From positions 24,298-88,297 of the forward strand of contig JAFGUH010000143.1 of the NCBI GenBank assembly GCA_016938615.1: a stretch of DNA of 64,000 nucleotides, read 5' to 3'. The notes beneath the pieces are model-generated. The model was not told where the DNA came from and searched no databases. It was given only the letters and a program-made list of their open reading frames with translations. Positions within the stretch are counted from its first letter, which is position 1, and each line of letters starts with the position of its first letter. Below are positions 38,548-47,704 of this stretch, piece after piece. Source of the stretch: Halothiobacillaceae bacterium (lineage in GTDB: Bacteria; Pseudomonadota; Gammaproteobacteria; Halothiobacillales; Halothiobacillaceae). Made by a program: the position numbers and the translations under genes.

Positions 38548-38591
38548 TAGGCACCCTGTCGGTCGACTGGTCGCGAGGATCGCTCGCGGGT

Positions 38592-38881
38592 CCAGGGAGG
38601 CCCCGCACGAATCGATAGTGCCTGAAGCGGGACCGCCGCCAAGGGTCCCGATGCAAGGCGCGGTGTGCCGTGAATGGCCGTCGCCATTCGCACATGCGGC
38701 AACGCCGCAGATGGGCCGTTGGCGACCCGCCCTAAAGGCGCTCCCGGGTTTGCCCGCACTCGGCGTTACCGTCTCTCGACGGGCCCGAGTTATTGCCCTG
38801 GGCCCGTCTTCGAGCCGGCGCCAGAAAAGCGGACAAACGCGCAAGCCAGAGGCACCATCGATTCGTGCAGAGTCTCCCTGG
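38592..38881 (+). repeat. interspersed inverted-repeat element, long form (copy C)
   Basis: 290 bp from CCAGGGAGGCCCCGCACGAA to TTCGTGCAGAGTCTCCCTGG. It has the same order of internal blocks as copy B: TGAATGGCCGTCGCCATTCG, CGCCGCAGATGG, GGTTTGCCCGCACTCGGCG. The inner hairpin is larger (GACGGGCCC at 38778 with GGGCCCGTC near 38800). The middle inverted repeat is partly eroded. It separates ptsN from hpf; the remaining bases to 39030 show no gene. Confidence 0.85.
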
Positions 38882-39030
38882 GGAATGGTCGAGTCGGCGC
38901 GCATCATAGCGTGTTGTTCCCGCGGTGCAATACCGACCCGCGGTTCGTGGTCGCCGGACCGGGGCGTGGAATGGCTCCCGGTCGAGTCGACAGGCCAGCC
39001 GGTTCAGCGACCGCTGGCAGGCCAGCCGGT

Positions 39031-39324
39031 TCAGCGATGGCTGGTGAGCTTTTCCTTGTGCTTGACGATCTGGCGGTCAAGCTTGTTGATCATGGCGTCG
39101 ATCGACGCATACATGTCGTCGGTGACCGACTCGGCGTGCATGTCCTGACCGCTGACGTGCAGGTTGGCTTCGGCCTTCTGGGCCTCCTTGCGCTCCACGG
39201 TGAGAATGACGTGGATATCCACCAGCTTGTCGAAGTGTCGCTCCAGGCGCGTGAACTTCTCGTGGACGTAGGCCTTGAGGGCCTCGGTGACATCGACATG
39301 ATGACCGGTGATGTCAATCTGCAT
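39031..39324 (-). CDS. hpf: ribosome hibernation-promoting factor
   Basis: 97 residues of the short HPF/YfiA type that binds between the 30S head and body in resting cells. MQIDITGHHVDVTEALKAYV and VHVSGQDMHAE-like segments match. The ATG is placed 6 bases after AAGGAG; a TTG two codons upstream is less well spaced. It follows rpoN directly, as in most proteobacteria. Confidence 0.93.
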   Translation of the reverse strand: MQIDITGHHVDVTEALKAYVHEKFTRLERHFDKLVDIHVILTVERKEAQKAEANLHVSGQDMHAESVTDDMYASIDAMINKLDRQIVKHKEKLTSHR

Positions 39325-39344
39325 GAGCAACTCCTTATAGTTTG

Positions 39345-40832
39345 CTATATCAACCGCTTACGGTCAGTTGATGAGGCGATTCCCATCGCTTCCCGGTACT
39401 TGGCGATCGTCCTTCGGGCGACGTCGATCCCTTCATCACCAAGCATGGTCGCAATCTTGGCATCGCTCAAGGGCTTCTTGGGATTTTCTTCCTCGACGAG
39501 CTTCTTGATGCGTGCACGGATGGCCGTGGCGGAGCATTCGCCGCCGTCGGCCGTGCCGACGTGGCTCGAAAAGAAGTACTTGAACTCGAATACGCCCCGT
39601 GGAGTGAGCATGTACTTGTTGGTGGTCACCCGGCTGACCGTGGACTCGTGCAACTCGAGTGTCTCGGCGATTTCGCGCAGCACCAGGGGTTTCATGGCGA
39701 TCTCGCCCTGCTCGAAGAACTCGATCTGGCGGCGGACGATCTCGCGCGCCACGTTCAGCAGCGACTCGTTGCGGCTCCTCAGGCTCTTGATGAACCAGCG
39801 AGCTTCCTGGAGGTGGTTGCGGATGTAGGTGGCATCCTTGCCCCGAGACGAGCGGTCTATCAGGCTGGCGTAGGCCTGGTTCACCCTCAGGCGCGGCGCG
39901 ATCTCCGGGTTGAGGTCGACGTGCCAGCCATCCTCGCGGTGCGTGACAAGTACGTCGGGCCGGATGTAGTCGGCGGCGGTCTCGCCGACCGACAGGCCCG
40001 GGCGGGGATCGAGGATCTGGATCAGGCGCAGCGCGGCCTCGATTCGATCGCGACTGATACCCAGCCCCTTGACGACCTGCGGTAGCTCGCGCCGGGCGAT
40101 CGCCTCTAGCCAATCGCCCTCAAGTACTGCCCGCGCGTCGACCGCTGCCGGGTCATCGGCGTGATTCTGTTCGATCTGGATGGTCAGGCACTCGGCCAGC
40201 GACCGGGCGCCGACCCCCACCGGGTCGAGTTGCTGAATATAGTGCAGGATGGCCTCCACCTCCTCGACCTCGAGGCCGGGCAGGTCGGACTGCAGGAGTT
40301 CGGCGACCGCTTCGATGGGCTCGTCGAGGTAACCGGAGGGGTCGATCGACTCGATCAGCGTGGTCGCGATGTGCCGGTCCGCGTTGGAGAACGAGGCGAG
40401 ATGGATCTGGCTGAGCAGGTGATCTCGGAGGCTGTCCTCACCCGTCGATTGCGTGGCGAAGGGATCGTAGTCCTCGCTCGGGGCACTGGCACTCAATGAG
40501 GTCGTGCCGTCGGACTCGTAGTAGTCGTCCCAGGAGGAGTCCACCACGAGTTCCTCGTCGGCCGAGGTGTCCTTGCGGTCGACCAGGAGTTCCTCGCCGG
40601 CCTGGGCGCCGGGGTCCTGATCCTCGTCGGTCGAGGTGTCGTCCGATTCCGCCTCGCTGCGCTCGTCCTCGTCGGCGACTTCCAGTAAGGGGTTGCTGTC
40701 GAGCGCCTGTTGGATCTCCAGGCTCAATTCGAGGGTCGAGAGCTGAAGAAGCCGAATGGATTGCTGCAATTGCGGCGTCATCGCCAGTGACTGGCCCATC
40801 CGCAGTTCGAGACCGGCCTTCATGCCTGCCAA
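39345..40832 (-). CDS. rpoN: RNA polymerase sigma-54 factor
   Basis: 495 residues. Region I LRMGQSLAMTPQLQQSIRLL, a long acidic region II (about 50-135, rich in Glu/Asp/Ser), the core-binding domain and the RpoN box ARRTIAKYREAMGIASS near the end are all present. The TTG start is preferred because GGAGG lies six bases before it; an ATG three codons later has poor spacing. It is placed between lptB and hpf, as usual. Confidence 0.96.
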   Translation of the reverse strand: MAGMKAGLELRMGQSLAMTPQLQQSIRLLQLSTLELSLEIQQALDSNPLLEVADEDERSEAESDDTSTDEDQDPGAQAGEELLVDRKDTSADEELVVDSSWDDYYESDGTTSLSASAPSEDYDPFATQSTGEDSLRDHLLSQIHLASFSNADRHIATTLIESIDPSGYLDEPIEAVAELLQSDLPGLEVEEVEAILHYIQQLDPVGVGARSLAECLTIQIEQNHADDPAAVDARAVLEGDWLEAIARRELPQVVKGLGISRDRIEAALRLIQILDPRPGLSVGETAADYIRPDVLVTHREDGWHVDLNPEIAPRLRVNQAYASLIDRSSRGKDATYIRNHLQEARWFIKSLRSRNESLLNVAREIVRRQIEFFEQGEIAMKPLVLREIAETLELHESTVSRVTTNKYMLTPRGVFEFKYFFSSHVGTADGGECSATAIRARIKKLVEEENPKKPLSDAKIATMLGDEGIDVARRTIAKYREAMGIASSTDRKRLI

Positions 40833-41000
40833 GATTCACCTCCGTTGGACTGCTGGCGAAGAGGCGGCGTCGGGCGCACCGAGGGCTCCCGGGAGAGCAC
40901 CATCCCCGATCGCTCGATTCTGGATGTGCACGCAATTTGCATGAGATGAGTCTATCCGAATGCCCGGGGGGTGTGCCAACGGTTTGTGATTGGGCCGGGC

Positions 41001-41747
41001 CTACAGCGTGAAGTCGTGGCCCAGGTAGACGTCGCGCACGGATTGATTGGCGAGCAGTTCAGCGGCGCTTCCGTGGGCGAGTATCTCGCCGTCGGAAACG
41101 ATGTACGCCCGCTTGCAGACGCCGAGGGTCTCGCGGACGTTGTGGTCGGTGATCAGCACGCCAATGCCGCGATCGCGTAGGTGTTCGATGATGCGCTGTA
41201 TGTCGATCACCGAGATGGGGTCGATTCCCGCGAACGGCTCGTCGAGAAGCATCGCCCTCGGGTTGGCCGCAAGCGCCCGGGCGATCTCGACGCGGCGACG
41301 TTCGCCGCCGGACAGGGCCTGGCCGCGGGCGGCGGCGAGATGCGCGACGTTGAGCTCCTCGAGCAGTTCGTCGAGAACGCGCCGGCGGTCGCCCCGCGTG
41401 AGATCGTGCCTGAGTTCGAGGATGGCCAAGATGTTGTCCCGCACGCTGAGCTTGCGGAACACCGATGGCTCCTGGGGCAAGTATCCCAGGCCGAGCTGCG
41501 CGCGGCGGTCGATCGGCGTATGGGTGATGTCGCGGCCATCGAGGAACACCCCGCCCTGGTCGACCGGGACCAGACCGACGATCATGTAGAAACTGGTCGT
41601 CTTGCCCGCCCCGTTGGGGCCGAGCAGGCCGACGATCTCGCCGGCCCGGACCTGCAGGGAGACGTCGCGCACCACCGGTCGGGCGCCGTAGCGCTTTGAG
41701 AGGCTGCGGGCCTCCAGCAGCGGGGTGGTGGGCTCAGAGGCTGACAT
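41001..41747 (-). CDS. lptB: LPS export ABC transporter ATP-binding protein LptB
   Basis: 248 residues. Walker A GPNGAGKT (43-50), Q-loop [18 protein letters not shown], signature [16 protein letters not shown] and Walker [13 protein letters not shown] are intact. It powers extraction of lipopolysaccharide from the inner membrane with LptFG and LptC. It sits 6 bp downstream of lptA. Confidence 0.96.
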   Translation of the reverse strand: MSASEPTTPLLEARSLSKRYGARPVVRDVSLQVRAGEIVGLLGPNGAGKTTSFYMIVGLVPVDQGGVFLDGRDITHTPIDRRAQLGLGYLPQEPSVFRKLSVRDNILAILELRHDLTRGDRRRVLDELLEELNVAHLAAARGQALSGGERRRVEIARALAANPRAMLLDEPFAGIDPISVIDIQRIIEHLRDRGIGVLITDHNVRETLGVCKRAYIVSDGEILAHGSAAELLANQSVRDVYLGHDFTL

Positions 41748-41753
41748 TCGCCG

Positions 41754-42296
41754 TCACTCCTTGTTTTCGTCGCCGTTGCGCGGCTGCAGGATCATCTCGA
41801 CTCGCGAGCCGCCGCCGTCTTCGCCTGCCTCGACGACTTCGGTGTCGAGCCGGTAGGTGATGCGGTCCGAGCGGATCTCGTCGCCACTGCGTTTCAGCCA
41901 GGCGTCGCCGCGCAGGATCACGTTGCCTTTTGCGGTCCGGTAGTCCGCCTGTTTCGCCTTGCCCTCGACCAGGTTGCCCTGCTCGTCGCGCTCGCGGAAG
42001 GTGGCCGGGTGGCCTTCGAGCACGGCCCGCACCAGCTGGCCGTCCTCGAGGTAGAGGGTCGCGCGATCGCCGGTGGCATGCAGACTGCCCTGATCGATGA
42101 TCACGTCGCCGGTGTAGATGCTGGTGCCTTCCTGGTAGCGGGTGACCTTCTTGTCCGCCTGGACCTTGATCGGTTGGTTGCGGTCGGCCTGCGCGGCGAA
42201 CGCCGGGGTTGCCAGCACGCCGGTGAGGAGCAGGGCGAGACCCAGGGGCGCTCGTGCGCGGAAGGTCCGCAGGATGTCGATCGTCGTGATGCCCAT
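41754..42296 (-). CDS. lptA: periplasmic LPS transport protein LptA
   Basis: 180 residues from MGITTIDILRTFR, with a signal peptide ending near LATPAFAAQA. The OstA-like beta-jellyroll follows (QADKKVTRYQEGTSIYTGDV). LptA monomers form the periplasmic bridge for LPS. An AGGA ribosome site supports this start; an ATG at 42341 overlapping the lptC stop is the alternative and would lengthen the leader by 15 residues. Confidence 0.9.
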   Translation of the reverse strand: MGITTIDILRTFRARAPLGLALLLTGVLATPAFAAQADRNQPIKVQADKKVTRYQEGTSIYTGDVIIDQGSLHATGDRATLYLEDGQLVRAVLEGHPATFRERDEQGNLVEGKAKQADYRTAKGNVILRGDAWLKRSGDEIRSDRITYRLDTEVVEAGEDGGGSRVEMILQPRNGDENKE

Positions 42297-42337
42297 AACG
42301 TGGTTCCTGGTAGCGGGTCGTGTCGGTGAGGTCTGGC

Positions 42338-42943
42338 TCATGGCCGCCGTGTGCCGGGTTCGATTCGGTCGTGGATGCCCCCGACTTGCGTTAACACGCG
42401 CTCACCCCAGTCGAGGGTGAGCGCATTGGCCTGGCTGGTCCAGCGAGCCGAACCGGACTCGTCGAGTTCGCGAAGGGTGCTGGGAACCTCCGTCCGGGCG
42501 ATCTGGCGATCCGGGTACAACCACAGCCTCTCGGTGTTCAGGACCAGTCGCCCGCGATCCCGGTAGGGCGCGCGACCGGCGCGGACGTCGCCTTCGAGCT
42601 CGACGGTCTCCCCGCCCTTGTGCAGGGTTCCCTGCCGGGCGCGCAGGGTCCACGGTGGGGTGCCCGGCTCGTCGATCAGTTCGGCCTGCGGGGCGTCAAA
42701 GGTGTATCGGTCTTCGCTGTCGTGTTGCACCGCCCGTGGCGAGACCAGCGAATAGGCCAGGCGCCCCTCGTCGTCGTACTGCCAACTCGCCGTTTCCTCC
42801 AAGCGCTGCACGAAGCCGCCGGGAACCGACAGGTCGGGCCGAAACTCGTCGGAGAGATTCTGCCAGGCCAGCCAGCCCAGCAGCCCGAGGCCGACCATCG
42901 CCAGCAGCGAGCGGTTGACCGTTGTCGAGGACAGTCCGGTCAT
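42338..42943 (-). CDS. lptC: LPS export protein LptC
   Basis: 201 residues with one N-terminal membrane helix (LLAMVGLGLLGWLAWQNL) and a periplasmic beta domain (RLAYSLVSPRAVQHDSEDRY, LRARQGTLHKGGETVELEGDV). It hands LPS from the LptBFG transporter to LptA. It is adjacent to kdsC with a gap of a few bases. Confidence 0.92.
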   Translation of the reverse strand: MTGLSSTTVNRSLLAMVGLGLLGWLAWQNLSDEFRPDLSVPGGFVQRLEETASWQYDDEGRLAYSLVSPRAVQHDSEDRYTFDAPQAELIDEPGTPPWTLRARQGTLHKGGETVELEGDVRAGRAPYRDRGRLVLNTERLWLYPDRQIARTEVPSTLRELDESGSARWTSQANALTLDWGERVLTQVGGIHDRIEPGTRRP

Positions 42944-42946
42944 CGA

Positions 42947-43480
42947 TCAGCGATGCCTTGCCAGCACGTCCGCCCACTGGCCGCGCGCGTCGATCAGCGT
43001 GTCGATCAGCGCGCGGACCGCGCCGCCTCCACCAGGGAGTGGGCTGATCCAGTCGACCCGATGGCGGATAACGGCGGGGGCATCGTTGACGGTGGCCGAC
43101 AGGCCGACGCGGTTGAGCATGGGCAGGTCGAGGATGTCGTCGCCCATGGCGGCGGTCTGTTCGAGGTCGACGCCCACGAGCTGCGCGAGTTCCTCGATCG
43201 CCTGGCCCTTGTCGGTCGCCCCCAGCACCACGTGCTGGATCCCGAGACTTCGCGCCCGCCTCGAGACAGCCTCTGAGGCACGGCCGGTGATGATCGCCAC
43301 ATCGACCCCAAGCTCCTGGATCAGCTTGATGCCGTGGCCGTCGCGGCTGTGAAAGATCTTGTGCTCCATCCCATCCTCGGTCAGATGCAGGCGGCCATCG
43401 GTCATCACCCCGTCAACGTCCAGCACCAGCAAGCGGATTTCGCGTGCCCGTTCGATCCAGTTCGTCTCGCGTGCGGCCAT
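42947..43480 (-). CDS. kdsC: 3-deoxy-D-manno-octulosonate 8-phosphate phosphatase
   Basis: 177 residues, HAD enzyme releasing KDO for LPS core. Motif I LLVLDVDGVMTDG (Asp21, Asp23), AIITGRASEAV, LGATDKGQAIEEL and AAMGDDILDLPML are complete. I start at MAARETNWIERAREI, whose ATG shares one base with the kdsD stop. Confidence 0.95.
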   Translation of the reverse strand: MAARETNWIERAREIRLLVLDVDGVMTDGRLHLTEDGMEHKIFHSRDGHGIKLIQELGVDVAIITGRASEAVSRRARSLGIQHVVLGATDKGQAIEELAQLVGVDLEQTAAMGDDILDLPMLNRVGLSATVNDAPAVIRHRVDWISPLPGGGGAVRALIDTLIDARGQWADVLARHR

Positions 43481-44466
43481 CAGGCGACCCCCGCTCGCAG
43501 CAGGTCGTGCATGTTCAGGGCCCCGACAAGCTGGCCTCGCTCGTCGACCACCAGCAGGCCGTTGATCTGGTCGCGTTCCATGATCGCCATGGCTTCGGCG
43601 GCGAGGACGTTGTCGCGGCAGGTGCGTGGGTCGCGCGTCATTACCCGTTCGATCGCTGACTCCAGGTCGACGTCGCTGCGATCGAGCAGTCGGCGCAGGT
43701 CGCCATCGGTGAACAGGCCCAGGAGGTGATTGTTCTCGTCGACCACAGCGGCCATGCCCAGCCCGCCGGAGGACATCACCAGCAGGGCCTGCTTGACGCT
43801 CTGGCGCGGACCCACGCACGGCAGGCGATCACCGGTATGCATGATGTCGCGCACATGCAGCAGGAGCCGACGACCCAGCGAGCCACCGGGATGCGAGAGG
43901 GCGAAGTCCTCGGGCTGGAAGCCGCGCGCATCGAGCAGGGCCACGGCGAGTGCATCGCCCATGACCAGGGTGGCGGTGGTGCTGGCTGTGGGGGCGAGGT
44001 TGAGCGGGCAGGCCTCGCGCGCCACGCCCACATCGAGATGTACGTCGGCCGAGCGGGCGAGTGTGGACTCGGAGCGCCCGGTCAGGGCCAGCAAGCCGAC
44101 ACCGAGACGTTTGATTACCGGCAGGATCGCGAGCATCTCCGCCGTCTCGCCGGAGTTCGAGAGGGCCATGACCACGTCGCGTTCGGTGATCATGCCCAGA
44201 TCGCCGTGGCTTGCCTCGCCCGGGTGAACAAAGAACGCCGGCGTGCCTGTGCTGGCGAGTGTCGCCGCGATCTTGCCACCGATGTGCCCGGACTTGCCCA
44301 TGCCGATCACGATCACGCGCCCCTCGCAGGCGAACATCAGCCGGCAGGCCTCCACGAAGGTGGCATCGAGCCTCGGGATCAAGGCCTCGATCGCCAGGTT
44401 TTCGATCTCGACGACCTCGCGCGCCATGCGCAACAGGTTGTCGGGATGCAGGGATTTATGCTCCAT
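43480..44466 (-). CDS. kdsD: D-arabinose 5-phosphate isomerase
   Basis: 328 residues. A SIS sugar-isomerase domain (about 40-180; VIGMGKSGHIGGKIAATLAS, HPGEASHGDLGMI, ALSNSGETAEML) is followed by two CBS repeats (about 210-325; MHTGDRLPCVG, MTRDPRTC). It supplies arabinose 5-phosphate for KDO. It is the first gene of the kds-lpt-rpoN run, divergent from the FGE-like gene. Confidence 0.96.
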   Translation of the reverse strand: MEHKSLHPDNLLRMAREVVEIENLAIEALIPRLDATFVEACRLMFACEGRVIVIGMGKSGHIGGKIAATLASTGTPAFFVHPGEASHGDLGMITERDVVMALSNSGETAEMLAILPVIKRLGVGLLALTGRSESTLARSADVHLDVGVAREACPLNLAPTASTTATLVMGDALAVALLDARGFQPEDFALSHPGGSLGRRLLLHVRDIMHTGDRLPCVGPRQSVKQALLVMSSGGLGMAAVVDENNHLLGLFTDGDLRRLLDRSDVDLESAIERVMTRDPRTCRDNVLAAEAMAIMERDQINGLLVVDERGQLVGALNMHDLLRAGVA

Positions 44467-44572
44467 TAGGCGTCCAGTGGGCGTGCTAAGATTTCGAGGA
44501 TTCGGAGTATATCAGTCGGCCGGGGCCCAAGCTGATGGCGATTCGGTAGACAGGCATGTCGGATCGGCGTTT

Positions 44573-44606
44573 ACGATATCGAGCGATATTCGGGTCTAGC
44601 GATATT
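44573..44606. promoter_or_regulatory. three CGATAT direct repeats in the kdsD upstream region
   Basis: CGATAT recurs at 44574, 44584 and 44600 within the 187-bp divergent gap between kdsD and the FGE-like gene. The AT-rich iterations stand out from the GC-rich surroundings and could be an operator or part of a promoter. Confidence 0.3.
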
Positions 44607-44653
44607 GGCTGGGGATCGCGAGCCCCGGCACCCCGAGCCTTGGAGGTGAATGA

Positions 44654-45517
44654 ATGCAGTCAGCATTGACGACGCAAACGGGGACGATCGACGCGGCGCT
44701 CGATCGCCAGCAGCGCACCGCTGCTCGCCTTGGCCTCGACGTGTGTTTTCGCGATCCGCCGGCCGGCGGCGAGCCTGCGCCGGAACTGGTGGTCATCCCT
44801 GAGGGTGGTTTCTGGATGGGGAGCCGGGCGAACGAGCACCGGGCCCGCTCGTTCGAGCAGCCTCGTCGCGAGGTCCGCGTGGAGCGCCCGTTCGCGATGA
44901 CCCGGGGCGCCATCCGCCGTCGCGAGTACGTCGCTTTTCTCGCGGCGACCGACCATCGCCGACCACGCCCCTATTCCTGGACCGATCCCGATTTCCCGAT
45001 GTACAACGTCGCGGCCACGGATGCCGAAGCCTACGCCGAATGGCTCAGCGAGGTCACCGGCGCGTCCTATCGGCTGCCCACCGAGGCCGAGTGGGAGTAC
45101 GCCGCCCGCGCGGGTTCGGATACCATGTTCTGCTTCGGCGACCGCATCCGTCGCCAGCAAGTCAATTGCGCGGGCGGAATCCATTGCACGCAGGGGCTCT
45201 TTCTATGCGGCCTGGGCAAGCCGGTGCCGGTCGGGAGCCTGCCGCCGAATGCCTGGGGACTGCACGAGATGCACGGTAACGTCCAGGAAATCACACAGGA
45301 TGATTGGAGCGATCAACACGTCCCCGGCCCCAGGAGCGCCACCGAGGCGCACCGCAGTAGCGACCCGCGCCATCGGCAGATGCGGGTGGTGCGCGGCGGA
45401 TCGTGGTTCGATCCGCCCGGTGCCTGCCGCAGTGCGTCGCGGTCCTCGCGGCAACTCCACGAATTCGATCTCAACCTGGGCTTTCGCCTGGTGCGCGATA
45501 TTTCCGGTCGCACATGA
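44654..45517 (+). CDS. formylglycine-generating-enzyme (SUMF1/EgtB-like) domain protein
   Basis: 287 residues, nearly all one FGE-sulfatase fold: VVIPEGGFWMGSRANEH, YRLPTEAEWEYAARAG, NAWGLHEMHGNVQEIT and RQMRVVRGGSWFDPPG with a final LNLGFRLVRD. The paired catalytic cysteines of true sulfatase-activating enzymes are not both present after RGGSW (only one Cys follows), and no sulfatase gene is nearby. It is therefore probably not a canonical FGE. No signal peptide is seen. A GGAGG ribosome site precedes the ATG. Confidence 0.82.
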   Translation: MQSALTTQTGTIDAALDRQQRTAARLGLDVCFRDPPAGGEPAPELVVIPEGGFWMGSRANEHRARSFEQPRREVRVERPFAMTRGAIRRREYVAFLAATDHRRPRPYSWTDPDFPMYNVAATDAEAYAEWLSEVTGASYRLPTEAEWEYAARAGSDTMFCFGDRIRRQQVNCAGGIHCTQGLFLCGLGKPVPVGSLPPNAWGLHEMHGNVQEITQDDWSDQHVPGPRSATEAHRSSDPRHRQMRVVRGGSWFDPPGACRSASRSSRQLHEFDLNLGFRLVRDISGRT

Positions 45518-45587
45518 AGTGTATGATGCGCGGCCCCGTGGCGTTCGGCAGTGGGCCGTCGCCGTTGCGACCGACAGGTAGATCGAC

Positions 45588-46076
45588 ATGAAGGCGGTAC
45601 ACCTCGGCCTGCGCCGACGCCAATCACCGGCGCTGCTGTCAACGTTCTTCGACCAGGACATGCCGGCGGAGTGGCGCGTGGCCTTTCTGCTGAACGAACA
45701 GGACGCGTTGTGGGTCGCCGGCGTTGATACCGATACCGACCGGGTGGTAGCCGAACTGGCCGAAGCCGCTTCTCCCGTCTTCGTGGTGGTCGAAGCGGCT
45801 GCCTGGTCGCCGGCATGGGAACGTGTCGCCCGACGCGGTGATCACCACCTGCGTTGCCTGGGCCCCGACACGCCGATCTGGCGGCCGACCGACGAAGGAC
45901 GAGAGGCAGATATCGGGCTGGTACCCGCGAGCGCCGATCCGGTCGAGTTGAGGGACTGGCTCAACCGCTTCACGCAACAGGCACCCACCCCGGCGGCGCT
46001 GTTTGTCGATGGCGACCCCCCTTCGGTGGCCACGGTCGATCGCCTGCGGACCTTGTGCGAACTGATGGGGCTGTGA
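45588..46076 (+). CDS. uncharacterised soluble protein upstream of mlaF
   Basis: 162 residues, no signal or membrane segment. It begins MKAVHLGLRRRQSPALLSTF and has alternating hydrophobic strands (FLLNEQDALWVAGVD, SPVFVVVEAAAWSPAWERVA) like a small alpha/beta domain. The 3' end lies just before the mlaF start, so it may be the first gene of the mla operon. I do not recognise a family and assign no function. Confidence 0.65.
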   Translation: MKAVHLGLRRRQSPALLSTFFDQDMPAEWRVAFLLNEQDALWVAGVDTDTDRVVAELAEAASPVFVVVEAAAWSPAWERVARRGDHHLRCLGPDTPIWRPTDEGREADIGLVPASADPVELRDWLNRFTQQAPTPAALFVDGDPPSVATVDRLRTLCELMGL

Positions 46077-46102
46077 GCATCATGGAGGGCGGAGTGACCC
46101 CG

Positions 46103-46915
46103 ATGATCGAACTGGCTCGCCTGCGCTTCTCGCGTGGCGAGCAGGTGATATTCGACGAGGTCGACATGCGATTCGAGCGCGGGGAGGTCACCGCCGTGCT
46201 CGGCCCGTCTGGAACCGGCAAGACGACCCTGCTGCGCCTTATCGGCGGGCAGGTTCGCCCGAAGAGTGGCGTGGTGCGGGTGGATGGAACGGAGGTCTCC
46301 CGTGCGCGGCGCAAGCGGCTCTACGCACTACGCCGTCGCATGGGCGTGCTGTTCCAGAACGGGGCGCTGTTTACCGATCTCACGGTGGGCGAGAACGTTG
46401 CATTCCCACTGCGTGCCCACTCGGCGCTCGACGAGGCCTTGATTCGGCGGATCGTGCTGTTCAAGCTCGAGGCCGTCGGCCTGCGTTCGGCCAGGGACAA
46501 GTACCCGGCTGAGCTATCGGGGGGAATGGCACGCCGAGCGGCGCTCGCGCGGGCAATGGCGCTCGATCCGGAGATCATGCTCTACGACGAGCCGTTCGCC
46601 GGGCAGGACCCGGTGAGCATGGGCGTGTTGCTGCGGTTGATCCGGCGGTTGAACGATGCCTTGGGTTTGACGAGCGTCGTGGTGACACACGACGTGAACG
46701 AGGCATTGAGCATCTCCGACCGGGTGATCGTGATTGCGGGCGGGCGCGTGATCGGGCAGGGAACGCCCGACGAGGTGCGCGCTCAGCGGCACCGGGAACC
46801 CGCGCTGGCGCAGTTTCTGGACGGCGCCGCGGACGGGCCGCTCAACGCCACCGACTCGGCCGTCCCGCTGTCGACGGACCTCGGCCTGAGATTCGATCCG
46901 GGAGTCGACCGATGA
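46103..46915 (+). CDS. mlaF: Mla phospholipid transport ATP-binding protein
   Basis: 270 residues. Walker A GPSGTGKT (34-41), LRRRMGVLFQNGALFTDLTV, the signature LSGGMARRAALARAM and Walker B MLYDEPFAGQDPVSMG identify MlaF, which drives phospholipid movement between membranes with MlaE and MlaD. The start at MIELARLRFS has a GGCGGAG ribosome site; an ATG seven codons upstream is possible. It overlaps mlaE by four bases. Confidence 0.95.
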   Translation: MIELARLRFSRGEQVIFDEVDMRFERGEVTAVLGPSGTGKTTLLRLIGGQVRPKSGVVRVDGTEVSRARRKRLYALRRRMGVLFQNGALFTDLTVGENVAFPLRAHSALDEALIRRIVLFKLEAVGLRSARDKYPAELSGGMARRAALARAMALDPEIMLYDEPFAGQDPVSMGVLLRLIRRLNDALGLTSVVVTHDVNEALSISDRVIVIAGGRVIGQGTPDEVRAQRHREPALAQFLDGAADGPLNATDSAVPLSTDLGLRFDPGVDR

Positions 46916-47700
46916 GTCGGCTCCTCGAGGCGCTTGCGCGGCTAGGCCGCCTGATGATCGGTGGAGTGCGCCACGCCGGCGCGATGGCCCTGTTTGCCCT
47001 CGACCTGGCCTGGGTGCTCATCCCGACCTGGAGCCGCCCGCGTGATGTCGCTCAGCAGGTGTACGCCGCCGGGGTGCTCTCGCTGGTGATTATCCTCGTT
47101 GCCGGTGGCTTCGTTGGGCTGGTCCTGGGGTTGCAGGGCTACAACATTCTGTCGACGTTCAATGCCAGCGAATCGCTGGGCGTCATGGTCGCGCTGTCGT
47201 TGGTGCGTGAACTCGGGCCGGTGGTCGCCGCATTGCTGTTCGCGGGTCGGGCCGGATCGGCCATCACCGCCGAGATCGCGCTGATGAAGACCACCGAGCA
47301 GCTCGCCGCGCTCGAGATGATGGCGGTCGACCCGATGCGCCGGGTGATCGGTCCGCGATTCTGGGGCGCCTTGATTTCCGTGCCGTTGCTGGCTGCGTTG
47401 TTCTCACTGGTCGGCGTGCTCGGCGGCTATTTGATCGGTGTGGTCGTGCTCGGGGTCGACGCCGCCTCCTACTGGGGGCAGATCGGCGAGCAGATGGCCG
47501 CGTGGGAGGATGTCGGCGGCGGGGCGCTCAAGTCCGTGGCCTTCGGTGCGGTGATCGCCTTGATTGCCGTTTATGAAGGCTACACGGCCGAACCGACCGC
47601 CAGCGGTATGGCCCGGGCGACGACGCAGACCGTGGTCTTGAGCTCGCTGGGCGTGCTCGGACTGGATTTCGTGATGACAGCTTTCATGTTTGGGGCCTGA
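46912..47700 (+). CDS. mlaE: Mla phospholipid transport permease
   Basis: 262 residues of the MlaE/YrbE family with an interfacial helix and five membrane segments. QQVYAAGVLSLVIILVAGGF, LVRELGPVVAALLFAGRAGS and MKTTEQLAALEMMAVDP are hallmark segments. It forms the inner-membrane channel with MlaF and the MlaD hexamer. The next start, mlaD, is 4 bp after its stop. Confidence 0.96.
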   Translation: MSRLLEALARLGRLMIGGVRHAGAMALFALDLAWVLIPTWSRPRDVAQQVYAAGVLSLVIILVAGGFVGLVLGLQGYNILSTFNASESLGVMVALSLVRELGPVVAALLFAGRAGSAITAEIALMKTTEQLAALEMMAVDPMRRVIGPRFWGALISVPLLAALFSLVGVLGGYLIGVVVLGVDAASYWGQIGEQMAAWEDVGGGALKSVAFGAVIALIAVYEGYTAEPTASGMARATTQTVVLSSLGVLGLDFVMTAFMFGA

Positions 47701-47704
47701 TGTA

